Part shown: in pieces, positions 20,950 through 29,079 of the stretch
Numbering within the stretch: position 1 is the stretch's first letter
Layout: the number at the start of each line of letters is the position of its first letter
The notes under the pieces: generated by a model
Told to the model about the DNA's origin: nothing
Databases searched by the model: none
The model's input: the letters and a program-made list of their open reading frames with translations, nothing else
Program-made: the position numbers and the translations under genes
Origin: CAIQJJ01 sp964606085
Lineage (GTDB): Bacteria > Chloroflexota > Anaerolineae > Anaerolineales > UBA4823
Assembly (NCBI GenBank): GCA_964606085.1
Contig: CAZSFD010000023.1
Span: 1 to 58,962 of the forward strand
Direction: 5' to 3'
DNA length: 58,962 nucleotides

Positions 20950-21780
20950 TCAGGGAATTGTAAACGTGGCTCTCGTATTCCCTTGCGCATCCAGGATGGT
21001 GGCGGTCTTGCCACGCTGCCAGAGAGGTGCGGCCAGCCCCCAGTAGAGCGCAGTGACCGATGGCTCACCCGCCCGGGTATAAACGCTGATCTGCCCGCCG
21101 GATCGTAAAATAAACTGTGGGAAGGTGAAGGTACTGCCAGCGCCATCGGTAATCTGCCAGCCGGAAAGGGCAAGTTCGCCGCCGTCGGTCAATTTGATTT
21201 CGATGCGTTCGTTTTCCAGGTCGCCAGCGCCAATCACGGCGCTGATCAGCAATTGTGGGGTGGGGGTGGCGCCGGTGGCCGTGGCCGTGGGGCGAGGGGT
21301 TGTGGTCGCTCGTGGCGTGAGGGTGGGCGAAGGCGTATCGGTCGGCCCGATGGTGGGGGTGAGTGTTTCGGTGGGCGGAGGCGGGATGAGGATATCCACA
21401 CCGCTGATGACCCGGTTGGGGTCACGCATATCATTCAAGGCCATCAGTTCTTCCAGGCTGACGCCGAAATAGGCAGCAATCCCGCCGAGGGTGTCGCCCT
21501 CTTTGACCCGGTAAGTGACAATGCCGCGCGTGGGATAGGGTGTGAAGGCTTCGGGCGGGGCAGTGACCACCCGGGTGATGATCACCACGCCACTGCCGGT
21601 GGGTAAGACCACGTTGGCATTGGGGTTAGCCGCGACGTTGGTCAGCACCAGGGCCAGTTGGCTGGTCTGATCGCCCCCGCCAGGCTGCGCCCAGGCCCAT
21701 AGTTGCAGCAAAGCCAACGTGACGCAGGCAGAGACGAATATATTGATCAACAAGTAATAGAGCAGGCGTTTGAGCTTCAT
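20950..21780 (-). CDS. Membrane-anchored LysM and lamin-tail domain protein
   Basis: 276 residues. An N-terminal anchor or signal (about 5-32, LLYYLLINIFVSACVTLALL) is followed by a LysM motif (YRVKEGDTLGGIAAYFGVSL...NRVISGVDILIP, about 88-135), a Pro/Thr-rich linker (about 137-175), and a C-terminal lamin-tail-like beta domain (ISAVIGAGDLENERIEIKL...GWQITDGAGSTFTFP). LysM binds peptidoglycan, so the protein should be at the cell surface. The substrate or partner of the lamin-tail domain is unknown. It precedes dnaX by about 100 nt. Confidence 0.82.
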   Translation of the reverse strand: MKLKRLLYYLLINIFVSACVTLALLQLWAWAQPGGGDQTSQLALVLTNVAANPNANVVLPTGSGVVIITRVVTAPPEAFTPYPTRGIVTYRVKEGDTLGGIAAYFGVSLEELMALNDMRDPNRVISGVDILIPPPPTETLTPTIGPTDTPSPTLTPRATTTPRPTATATGATPTPQLLISAVIGAGDLENERIEIKLTDGGELALSGWQITDGAGSTFTFPQFILRSGGQISVYTRAGEPSVTALYWGLAAPLWQRGKTATILDAQGNTRATFTIP

Positions 21781-21807
21781 GCGCTACGAATCCGCATGGC
21801 ATACAAA

Positions 21808-21840
21808 GCACAAGAGCGGGAATAGCTCCCGCTCCTGTGC
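21808..21840 (-). terminator. Hairpin between the hybrid kinase and LysM gene
   Basis: GCACA-GAGCGGGA, a five-base loop and the complement. On the minus strand it is followed by TTTGT. A likely terminator for the kinase gene. Confidence 0.55.
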
Positions 21841-21859
21841 AACGGCGCTTGGGCAGGCG

Positions 21860-23782
21860 CTAATCTTGTTCCATCACCGGCAACACCACCGTGAAGATCG
21901 TTCCCTGGCCCAACGTCGACTCAGGCCAGATGCGCCCCTGGTGATTTTCGACGATGGATTTGACAATCGCCAGCCCCAGGCCGGTGCCGGGGGTGTCGCT
22001 GGGGACATTGCTGGCCCGGTAGAACTTGTCGAAGATATAGGGTAATTCGGCTGGTGGGATGCCTGGCCCATTGTCGGCGATGCGGATGATCACCTGGTCG
22101 CTCTCGGCCTCAGCGCTGATGGCAACTTTGCCGCCAACCGGCGTGTACTTGATGGCGTTGCCCAACAAATTGGCAACTAACTGGCGCAGCCGCACCGGAT
22201 TGCCGTAGATGGATGGCAAAATATCTGGCACATTGGTCAGTAGCTTCTGATGTTTTTCTTCGGCTCGGCTGCGTAGACCGTCAACGGCATAGGTGATGAT
22301 GGCCGAGAGCGGAACGACTTCCTTGCGGGCATCGAAGCCGGCCTCAATGCGCCCCAGGTCGAGCAAATCGTTGATCAACGAGGTGATATTGCTGACGCTG
22401 AACTGGACACGATTGATAAATTCGCGCTGCGTGTCGTTGAGCGGCCCCACGCGGTCAATCAGTTCGATATAGCCCAAAATAGCTGTCAGCGGCGAACGCA
22501 GGTCGTGGGAGACGGTGCTGACGAAATCGCTCTTGATGCGGTCGAGTTCTTTCAGGTGGGTAATGTCTTGCATGGTGATGGCGTAACCCACTTCGGGAAC
22601 GGGCGTCAGGTGGGCGTTGTAAACTCGCCCATCTTCCAGGGTGATTTCCCCCCGCCTGGAGCGGTTTTTGGCATCGTCGTTGATCATTTCGAGCAAGTCG
22701 GGGTGCAGAATCAGATCACGCACCGGTTTGCCGGTCAACACGCCATCTCCCAGGTTGAAGGCCATCCGCAGCGTGTTGTTTGCCAGGATGACGCGGTCTT
22801 CCAGGTCTACCACCAGTACACCGTCATCCACCTGGGTCAGGATCGTTTCAAAGCGTTTCCGTTCAATTTCGGTGCGAGAGTAAAGACTGGCGTTTTCGAT
22901 GGCAATGGCGGCGTAATCAGCCAGGGCCGAAACGAGGACCAGGTGTTCATCGTGAAAGGGATGCCCGCTTTGGCGGTTATCTACGCCCAACACGCCGATC
23001 AGTCGGCCATGTACCTGCAAGGGAACGTAGATGAGGGTATGCACCAGATAGGCTGTTTTGATTTTCTGCGGCGTGGGGGCATCAATGGCAATCGGCTTGC
23101 CGGTGCGTAAAACCTGCCCGGCCAGCGAATCTTTGATCGGCAGGCGAAACTGGCGGGCAAATTCATCCTGAAAGTTGCGGCTGGCACGCATGTACAACTC
23201 ACCGGTGGTTTCGTCCAACAACAGCAGGCTGCCTTCTTCAGCGCCGGTGAGTTCGACGGCCGAATCGACCACGGCGGTCAGCACATTATCCAGATCGAGC
23301 AAGGCTGTTACCGTGCGCCCAATGCGTTGCAGGGCTTCCAGGCCGTCTACGCGCTTTTGCAGCGTTTTGGTATGCCGCCGCACTTCCAAAATAGACCAGT
23401 CGGAAAAGGTCTTGGTGCGTTGAATGCCGCGGGTTACAGCCTTGAGCACATCGTCTGAGCGCAAGGGCGGGTGCAGGTAATCTACCACGCCAACGCGCAG
23501 GGCCTGAAGGGCCAGCCGTTCGTCATAAGAATTGGTCAATAAGATGATCGGCAGGAGGGGGTAGCGCTTGAGCAGTTCGGCGGAGAATTCCAGACCTTTG
23601 CCATCGGTTAATTGATCGCCCACGATCATCAATGCGGGAGGGGTGGCTTTGGTCAGCGAGTCAGCCGTCTTGGTCTCTGAAGTGTAGGTTACTTCATAGC
23701 CGGCGGGGCGCAAAATCCCCCGTTCCAGCAGGCGAGCCGTTTCTGAACTTTCATGGACGATGAGGACGTGGGGATTTGCCAT
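21860..23782 (-). CDS. Hybrid sensor histidine kinase REC-GAF-PAS-HisKA-HATPase
   Basis: 640 residues. An N-terminal receiver (about 1-125) has HE in place of the usual acidic pair (VLIVHESSE) and Asp56 as possible phosphate acceptor. A GAF domain (about 150-310) and a PAS domain (about 325-425, DDGVLVVDLEDRVILANN) follow. HisKA contains STVSHDLRSPLTAILGY, and the ATPase domain has NLLGNAIKYTP, IADNGPGIP and TGLGLAIVKSI. All kinase boxes are intact, so it should autophosphorylate. There is no membrane span, so it is cytoplasmic. It lies 25 nt after a REC-GAF protein, likely its partner. Confidence 0.92.
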   Translation of the reverse strand: MANPHVLIVHESSETARLLERGILRPAGYEVTYTSETKTADSLTKATPPALMIVGDQLTDGKGLEFSAELLKRYPLLPIILLTNSYDERLALQALRVGVVDYLHPPLRSDDVLKAVTRGIQRTKTFSDWSILEVRRHTKTLQKRVDGLEALQRIGRTVTALLDLDNVLTAVVDSAVELTGAEEGSLLLLDETTGELYMRASRNFQDEFARQFRLPIKDSLAGQVLRTGKPIAIDAPTPQKIKTAYLVHTLIYVPLQVHGRLIGVLGVDNRQSGHPFHDEHLVLVSALADYAAIAIENASLYSRTEIERKRFETILTQVDDGVLVVDLEDRVILANNTLRMAFNLGDGVLTGKPVRDLILHPDLLEMINDDAKNRSRRGEITLEDGRVYNAHLTPVPEVGYAITMQDITHLKELDRIKSDFVSTVSHDLRSPLTAILGYIELIDRVGPLNDTQREFINRVQFSVSNITSLINDLLDLGRIEAGFDARKEVVPLSAIITYAVDGLRSRAEEKHQKLLTNVPDILPSIYGNPVRLRQLVANLLGNAIKYTPVGGKVAISAEAESDQVIIRIADNGPGIPPAELPYIFDKFYRASNVPSDTPGTGLGLAIVKSIVENHQGRIWPESTLGQGTIFTVVLPVMEQD

Positions 23783-23807
23783 AACCGGTTAATTCCGCCT
23801 GTGAAAC

Positions 23808-24992
23808 CTATTTGACACCCATCGAAGCAGCAGACGTATCGAGCATAGATTTGATCGATTGACTGCTTTCCATGGCCCCGCGCAACAGCCGATTTTGCTC
23901 GGTGTTGAAATTGCGGTTGCCTTCTGTCACCAATAATTTGAGATTGGAAATCAAGATTTCCACCTGTTCGGTCATTTGTTCGCGTAAAGCACGCAGGGCT
24001 TCATCTTTGGCCCGCTCGCTCGATTGGGCATTTTCGGCGGCCATTTGCATGGCCCGCGCCCGTTCTTCCACGGCGCGGAACAATCGCAGGTTGACCATCG
24101 AAATAGAAGCATAATCGGCCACAGCTTCGAGCAGGGCCTGGTTGCTATTGCTGAAGGGCTGTGGCGCTTTGCGCACAACCACCAGCAAGCCAACCACATC
24201 ATTCTTGATTTTTACCGGCATCACCAGGGCCGATTGTCCCAGCCGCACCATTTTGTTGAAGCGCTTGAGCGCTTCGCCGTGAATGGCAAGCGGTTCGCCC
24301 GAAAGCGCCACCAGCGAACTGATCCCATCATCCCATGGCTGGCCGATCTTTTCTACCACGCTTTCAGGGAGGTTGCGGCAGGCGCTCAAAACAAAGTTTT
24401 TCGAGCGCTCGTCCTTGGTCAAAATCCAACTGCTGTCCGATTCGGTCACATAGACCGCGCCTTCGAGAATTTTATCGAAGAGCGCCAACTGATCGGTGAT
24501 GGAGGTGACGGCTTTGCCGATGGCAAAGATGGTGGTCAACTCACGCACCCGGCGTTGCAATTCCTGGTTGGTTTGCTTGAGTTGGCGGGCCAGGTTTTCG
24601 CGATCAGAGCGGGAGCGCACTTGCTTCAAGACGCGCTCCACGGCTGAAATCACCTCGGCTTCGCGCACCGGCCAGATTAAATAATCAGCCGCGCCCAGGC
24701 GAAAAGCCTGGATGACATCGCCTTCAGCGCCTTTGCCAGCCAACACGACCACCGGCACTTCAAGACCCTGCGAGGCCAGGGCCACCAGCAGGTCTTTGCC
24801 GCTCAAGCCAGGCAAATGTAAATTGGCGATGATGACATCCGGGGCAAAGCGCATGGCTTCTTGAATGGCCTGCGATGCCCCGCCGACCACGTTGACACGG
24901 TAGCCCATTGGCTGAAGTGTTTGACGGGCGATCAGATCGCTGATTTCGGGATCGTTTTCGACAACAAGGATGCGTTCTTGGGAAGGACTCAT
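23808..24992 (-). CDS. REC-GAF protein with Asn at the phosphorylation site (pseudo-receiver)
   Basis: 394 residues. The receiver (about 7-125) keeps the fold (ILVVENDPEIS, PVVVLAGKG, ADYLIWPV), but the acceptor Asp is Asn57 (DVIIANLHLPGLSG; codon AAT at 24822-24824) and the switch Lys is Trp-Pro context without Lys. It should not be phosphorylated in the normal way. A coiled-coil linker (REN...QRRVREL), a GAF domain (about 160-315) and a C-terminal helical coiled coil follow, with no output kinase or DNA-binding domain. It probably senses a small ligand and acts on the downstream hybrid kinase. Confidence 0.85.
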   Translation of the reverse strand: MSPSQERILVVENDPEISDLIARQTLQPMGYRVNVVGGASQAIQEAMRFAPDVIIANLHLPGLSGKDLLVALASQGLEVPVVVLAGKGAEGDVIQAFRLGAADYLIWPVREAEVISAVERVLKQVRSRSDRENLARQLKQTNQELQRRVRELTTIFAIGKAVTSITDQLALFDKILEGAVYVTESDSSWILTKDERSKNFVLSACRNLPESVVEKIGQPWDDGISSLVALSGEPLAIHGEALKRFNKMVRLGQSALVMPVKIKNDVVGLLVVVRKAPQPFSNSNQALLEAVADYASISMVNLRLFRAVEERARAMQMAAENAQSSERAKDEALRALREQMTEQVEILISNLKLLVTEGNRNFNTEQNRLLRGAMESSQSIKSMLDTSAASMGVK

Positions 24993-25116
24993 GGTATCTC
25001 GGCTCAGTGGTTGTTAAAGAAAGTCATGTTATGATCATAGCACGGATACGCAAAAAACGGGAGGCGGTTTTGCAAACAGTTCGGTTAGCGTTGCATAAAA
25101 AAATCAAACCTGCTCT

Positions 25117-25146
25117 TGACTTGCCATAATAGCCGCGCATACAATC
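25117..25146 (+). promoter_or_regulatory. Promoter of the dnaJ-like gene
   Basis: TTGACT (25117-25122), 18-nt spacer, TACAAT (25141-25146), 19 nt before the ATG, with AGGTG as ribosome site. Confidence 0.6.
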
Positions 25147-25165
25147 TAATTGAAATAGGTGAACA

Positions 25166-26089
25166 ATGCAATATCAAGACTACTACAAAACTTTAGGCGT
25201 CGAGCGTTCTGCCGACGAAGAAACCATCAAAAAAGCTTATCGCAAACTGGCGATGCAATATCACCCTGACCGCAACCCGGGGGATGCCCAAGCGGAAGAA
25301 AATTTCAAGCTGGTCAATGAAGCCTATCAGGTGCTCAGTGACCCACAGAAGCGCGCCCGCTATGATCAACTGGGACAATCGTATACCCAATGGCAGCAAC
25401 GCGGCGGCTCGCCGGGCGGCTTCGATTGGTCGCAGTGGGATACAGGCGGTCAACGCGTCAATATCAACCTGGATGATCTTTTCGGTGAAGCGGGCTTCTC
25501 GGAATTTTTCAGCCGCATCTTTGGCGGCATGCCCACGGGCAGCAGCGGCAGCCCCGACTTTGGTTTTGGCAACCGCAGCGCAAAACCTTCCCAACGGCTT
25601 GCAGTACCCATCTCGCTGGCCGATGCGTGCCAAGGCACCACCCGGATCGTTGAAACAGATGGCAAGCGTCTTGAAGTCAAAATCCCGGCTGGCGCACGCA
25701 CTGGCACCAAGGTACGCGTGGCCGATGCCCTGGCGGCTGGTGATGGCCGTAAAGGCGATCTTTTCCTTGAAATTGAGGTCTTGCCTGATGCGCGTTTCGA
25801 ACGCGACGGCAGTAACCTGACCACGCGGGTAACGATTGATCTGTATACAGCCGTCCTGGGTGGCAACGTTAAGGTGCCAACCCCTACCGGCAATGTGCTG
25901 CTGACCATTCCCCCAGGCACACAACCCGAACAGACGTTCCGGCTTGCCGGCCAGGGCGTGCCACACCTGCGCCAGCCGCAAACGCGCGGTGATCTGCTGG
26001 TCAAAGTGAAGGTGACTTTGCCACAACAATTGACCCCGGCGCAAAAAAGTCTGTTTGAGCAGTTAGCGCAAATGGTCTCATCAACTTGA
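25166..26089 (+). CDS. DnaJ/CbpA-type co-chaperone without zinc finger
   Basis: 307 residues. The J-domain (1-70) includes the HPD motif in MQYHPDRNPGD. A Gly/Phe-rich stretch (about 80-135) is followed by two C-terminal beta domains (RLAVPISLADACQGTTRIV, VKIPAGARTGTKVRVA, GTQPEQTFRLAGQGVP). The zinc-finger of classic DnaJ is absent, so this is a CbpA-type (class B) J-protein that delivers clients to DnaK. A GGAGGTG lies right after its stop; the next gene follows after about 100 nt. Confidence 0.94.
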   Translation: MQYQDYYKTLGVERSADEETIKKAYRKLAMQYHPDRNPGDAQAEENFKLVNEAYQVLSDPQKRARYDQLGQSYTQWQQRGGSPGGFDWSQWDTGGQRVNINLDDLFGEAGFSEFFSRIFGGMPTGSSGSPDFGFGNRSAKPSQRLAVPISLADACQGTTRIVETDGKRLEVKIPAGARTGTKVRVADALAAGDGRKGDLFLEIEVLPDARFERDGSNLTTRVTIDLYTAVLGGNVKVPTPTGNVLLTIPPGTQPEQTFRLAGQGVPHLRQPQTRGDLLVKVKVTLPQQLTPAQKSLFEQLAQMVSST

Positions 26090-26188
26090 AGGAGGTGAAA
26101 CGAACCCTGATCTTGGGGACACGTCCATAATGTGGCTGCGCCTCTGGCGCGGCCTCGTTCTGTGATCCATTCTTGAAAGGAGCAACCT

Positions 26189-27286
26189 ATGTTAACCGAA
26201 AGCGATTTGCGAGAACTCCTGGAATATCAACCCGGCCATCCGGTGCTGAGTGTCTATCTCAATACAGACCCTGCCGCTCAAGCCGATGGTCATAAGCTCC
26301 ATTTGCGTACCATGCTGAAGGATGTGAACCTGCCTGATGATGTGGCCGCGGTGGAGCGTTTCTTTTCCACACAATACGACGGTTCTGGGCGGAGCGTGGC
26401 GATGTTCTCGTGTGCGCCCGATGGCTTCTGGCGGGCTTATCCCCTGGCGATTGCGGTGCGCAGCCGGGTGCGGATCAACTCGCAGCCGCATGTGAAGCCA
26501 TTGGCCGATCTGTTGGACGCTTTTGGTGGGTATGGTGTTGCCCTGGTGGACAAGCAGGGGGCGCGGATGTTTTATTTCCACCTGGGCCAATTACGTGAAC
26601 AAGATGGCGTGCTGGGTGAAGAAATCCACCACACCAAGCGTGGCGGCGCTTCTACTATGCCAGGCCATCGCGGTGGCGTGGCTGGCCGCACCCGCCACGA
26701 AGAAGAAGTGACCGAACGGAACATGAAAGAGGCGATGGATTTTGCGATCAAGTTTTTCAGCGAAAACCATGTCCGCCGGGTTTTGATCGGCGGCAGCGAT
26801 GACAATGTGGCCCAATTTCGCTCGCATTTACCCAAAGCCTGGCAGAGCCTGATCGTGGGCAGTTTCCCGATTGGCATGACTGCCAGCCACGCCGAGGTGC
26901 TGGAAAAGGCGATGAAGGTAGGCCACGAAGCTGAGCAGCACCGCGAAGAACGCCTGGTGGAGACCCTGATCACCAGTGCGGCCAAAGCTCATGGCGGCGT
27001 GGTACGCCTGGCCGATACCTTACGCGCTATCCATGATGGGCGGGTGCATACCTTATTAATTCGTGAAGGCTTGCGCGAGCCGGGCTATCGCTGCCAGGGC
27101 TGTGGCTTTGTGACCGCTCAGGAAGCCCGCAAATGCCCCTATTGTGAAGGTCAATTTGAAAAAATCGCCGATGCCGTAGAAATGGCCGTCCACCAGGTGA
27201 TGCAGCAAGGCGGCGAAGTTGAGGTGCTTCACAGCGAAACGCTCACCAGCCAATTTGGGCATATCGGGGCGTTGTTACGTTATTAA
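26189..27286 (+). CDS. Bacterial eRF1-like (baeRF) protein with zinc-ribbon
   Basis: 365 residues. The layout resembles eukaryotic/archaeal release factor 1: an N-terminal domain, a middle domain with Gly-rich loop (KRGGASTMPGHRGGVAGR, about 150-170) followed by a long helix (EEEVTERNMKEAMDFAIKFF), and a C-terminal domain with ADTLRAIHDGRVHTLLI, a CxxC...CxxC zinc site (YRCQGCG, KCPYCEG) and the ending FGHIGALLRY. In eRF1 the middle loop carries the GGQ motif that cleaves peptidyl-tRNA; here Gln is not evident. The family is predicted to act on ribosomes. The pairing with a J-protein upstream suggests a stress or rescue role, which is inference. Confidence 0.85.
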   Translation: MLTESDLRELLEYQPGHPVLSVYLNTDPAAQADGHKLHLRTMLKDVNLPDDVAAVERFFSTQYDGSGRSVAMFSCAPDGFWRAYPLAIAVRSRVRINSQPHVKPLADLLDAFGGYGVALVDKQGARMFYFHLGQLREQDGVLGEEIHHTKRGGASTMPGHRGGVAGRTRHEEEVTERNMKEAMDFAIKFFSENHVRRVLIGGSDDNVAQFRSHLPKAWQSLIVGSFPIGMTASHAEVLEKAMKVGHEAEQHREERLVETLITSAAKAHGGVVRLADTLRAIHDGRVHTLLIREGLREPGYRCQGCGFVTAQEARKCPYCEGQFEKIADAVEMAVHQVMQQGGEVEVLHSETLTSQFGHIGALLRY

Positions 27287-27313
27287 TCCGTTGCGGTGTT
27301 CAGCTATTTCAGC

Positions 27314-27352
27314 AAAACTTCCCGGCGGCCACAACCGCCGGGAAGTTTTATC
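27314..27352 (+). terminator. Terminator after the baeRF gene
   Basis: A 15-bp perfect stem (AAAACTTCCCGGCGG and complement) with a six-base loop; the stem's A/T end makes it a bidirectional terminator candidate. Confidence 0.8.
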
Positions 27353-27398
27353 GGGCAGACCAGAAATGAAATCGGCCACTGAGCGGCTTGTACACGGG

Positions 27399-27404
27399 TA
27401 TAAT
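27399..27404 (+). promoter_or_regulatory. -10 box of citrate synthase gene
   Basis: TATAAT, 43 nt before the ATG at 27448, preceded by GGG. The -35 is not consensus. Confidence 0.5.
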
Positions 27405-27447
27405 TATTCCTATCTGTGTCCACTTTAGTGCAAAGAAAGAGGCAACT

Positions 27448-28761
27448 ATGTCCAATGATACGCTGACGGTTACGGATAATCGCACCGGGAAAACCTACGA
27501 AATCCCCATCGCCAATGGCACCATCAAGGCCATTGATCTGCGCCAGATCAAAACCAGTTCGGAAGATTTTGGGCTGATGGCTTACGATCCGGCTTTTTCA
27601 AACACCGCTTCTACCAAAAGCAAGATCACCTTTATTGATGGCGATAATGGCATCCTGCAATATCGTGGCTATCCCATCGAACAACTGGCCGAGAAAAGCA
27701 CTTATCTCGAAACCGCTTACCTGCTCATCTATGGTGAATTGCCCACGGCTGAGCAGTTAGCGCAATGGGAACACGAGGTCAAAATCCACACCCTGTTGCA
27801 CTCGAACATCGAAGACCTGATCCACACCTTCCGCTACGATGCCCATCCGATGAGTATGTTCATCAGTGCGGTGGCTTCGCTGGCCACGCTCTATCCCGAT
27901 GCTCGCCAGGTCACCGATCTGGAGAAACGCCACTTACAGGTTGTGCGCGGCATCGCCAAAGTGGCCACCATAGCCGCTTTCACCGCCCGCCACAACCAGG
28001 GTTTCCCCTTCAATTACCCCGATGATGGTTTGAGTTACATCGGTAACTTCCTCAAGATGATGTTCAAGATGACGGAAGTTAAATACGAGCCACACCCCGT
28101 GCTGGAACGCGCCCTCAATGTACTTTTCATCCTTCATGCCGACCACGAGCAAAACTGCGGCACCAATGCCATGCGTGTCATCGGTTCATCGCAGGCCGAT
28201 CCCTATTCCGCTCTGGCCGGGGCAGCGGCGGCGCTGTATGGCCCACTGCACGGCAACGCCAACGAAGAAGTGCTGCGAATGCTCGAAGCGATTGGCGATG
28301 TCAAAAATGTCCCTGCATTCATCGAAAAGGTGAAAAACCGCGAAACACTTTTGATGGGGTTTGGCCACCGCGTTTACAAGAACTACGATCCGCGCGCCCG
28401 CATCATCAAAAAGATTGCCGATGAAGTATTTGAAGTAACGGGCCGCAACCGCCTGATTGACATTGCCCTCGAACTCGAACGGATTGCCCTCAGCGACGAT
28501 TACTTCATTTCCCGCAAACTTTATCCTAACGTGGATTTCTACTCTGGCATCATCTACCAGGCGATGAAGATGCCCATGTCCATGTTCACCGTGCTGTTTG
28601 CCGTCCCACGTACGGCTGGCTGGATTTCGCACTGGCTCGAACTGCTGTGCGATAACGAGCAGAAAATCTCCCGCCCGCGCCAGATCTACCTCGGCCCCGA
28701 ATGCCGCGACTATGTGCCGCTGGACGAACGCACCCCCCGTAACCCCGTGGGATGCTGGTAG
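27448..28761 (+). CDS. gltA: Citrate synthase
   Basis: 437 residues from ATG 27448 (AAAGAGGC upstream as ribosome site; the frame extends to 27388, but the N-terminus MSNDTLTVTDNRTGKTYEIP is typical). Substrate residues are seen in GILQYRGYPIEQLA, FILHADHEQNCGTNAMR (catalytic His), ALYGPLHGNANEEVL (His) and GFGHRVYKNYDPRA (Arg and His/Asp region). It condenses acetyl-CoA and oxaloacetate, first step of the TCA cycle. The length and motifs match the large type of bacterial citrate synthase. Confidence 0.97.
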   Translation: MSNDTLTVTDNRTGKTYEIPIANGTIKAIDLRQIKTSSEDFGLMAYDPAFSNTASTKSKITFIDGDNGILQYRGYPIEQLAEKSTYLETAYLLIYGELPTAEQLAQWEHEVKIHTLLHSNIEDLIHTFRYDAHPMSMFISAVASLATLYPDARQVTDLEKRHLQVVRGIAKVATIAAFTARHNQGFPFNYPDDGLSYIGNFLKMMFKMTEVKYEPHPVLERALNVLFILHADHEQNCGTNAMRVIGSSQADPYSALAGAAAALYGPLHGNANEEVLRMLEAIGDVKNVPAFIEKVKNRETLLMGFGHRVYKNYDPRARIIKKIADEVFEVTGRNRLIDIALELERIALSDDYFISRKLYPNVDFYSGIIYQAMKMPMSMFTVLFAVPRTAGWISHWLELLCDNEQKISRPRQIYLGPECRDYVPLDERTPRNPVGCW

Positions 28762-28804
28762 GACCTGAAAGGGCATGGCAAGTGTGCCCACTTGCCATAC
28801 GCGC

Positions 28805-28833
28805 CTTGCGCTATCGGTGAAACGTGATAAAAT
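28805..28833 (+). promoter_or_regulatory. Promoter of tRNA-Arg
   Basis: TTGCGC (28805-28810), 17-nt spacer, TAAAAT (28828-28833), about 47 nt before the mature tRNA. Confidence 0.65.
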
Positions 28834-28879
28834 ACGCCCCGCTCGATTTCAAGCGTCCCGCTTGATCGCAAGGCAAGTT

Positions 28880-28952
28880 GCCCCCGTAGCTCAATGGATA
28901 GAGCGCCTGCTTGCGGAGCAGTAGGTTCGGCGTTCGAGTCGCCGCGAGGGCA
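28880..28952 (+). tRNA. tRNA-Arg, anticodon GCG
   Basis: A cloverleaf can be drawn by hand: acceptor GCCCCCG/CGAGGGC, D-arm GCTC...GAGC, anticodon stem CCTGC with loop TTGCGGA (anticodon GCG at 28913-28915, reading CGC and possibly CGU), variable AGGTT, T-arm CGGCG-TTCGAGT-CGCCG, discriminator A. CCA is not encoded. Two pairs are imperfect: C5-A68 in the acceptor and C27-T43 in the anticodon stem. Bacteria usually read CGN by an ACG (inosine) tRNA, so the GCG anticodon is less usual. Identity as Arg follows from the anticodon. Confidence 0.9.
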
Positions 28953-28980
28953 CTGAAAAACGAAGGTTTCCTTCAAACAC

Positions 28981-29014
28981 AAAAAGGCTCACCCCACATG
29001 CGGTGAGCCTTTTT
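28981..29014 (+). terminator. Terminator after tRNA-Arg
   Basis: AAAAAGGCTCACC, eight-base loop, GGTGAGCCTTTTT followed by CTTTTC. A classical intrinsic terminator. Confidence 0.9.
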
Positions 29015-29066
29015 CTTTTCTCCGTATCGAACCATCCCCTGGCATGGGGATATGTCCTGTCCGTGG

Positions 29067-29072
29067 TATCAT
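29067..29072 (+). promoter_or_regulatory. -10 box directly before the VanW/beta-lactamase gene
   Basis: TATCAT, then 7 nt, then ATG at 29080. It supports this start and a leaderless transcript. Confidence 0.45.
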
Positions 29073-29079
29073 TCGCCCC

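Noticed and set aside
21860..24992. One split hybrid kinase instead of two genes
   Set aside because: Each has its own receiver and start, and a 25-nt gap lies between the stop and the next ATG.
28880..28952. tRNA pseudogene
   Set aside because: Two mismatches exist, but promoter, all conserved loop bases, T-arm and terminator are in place, so a functional tRNA is more likely.
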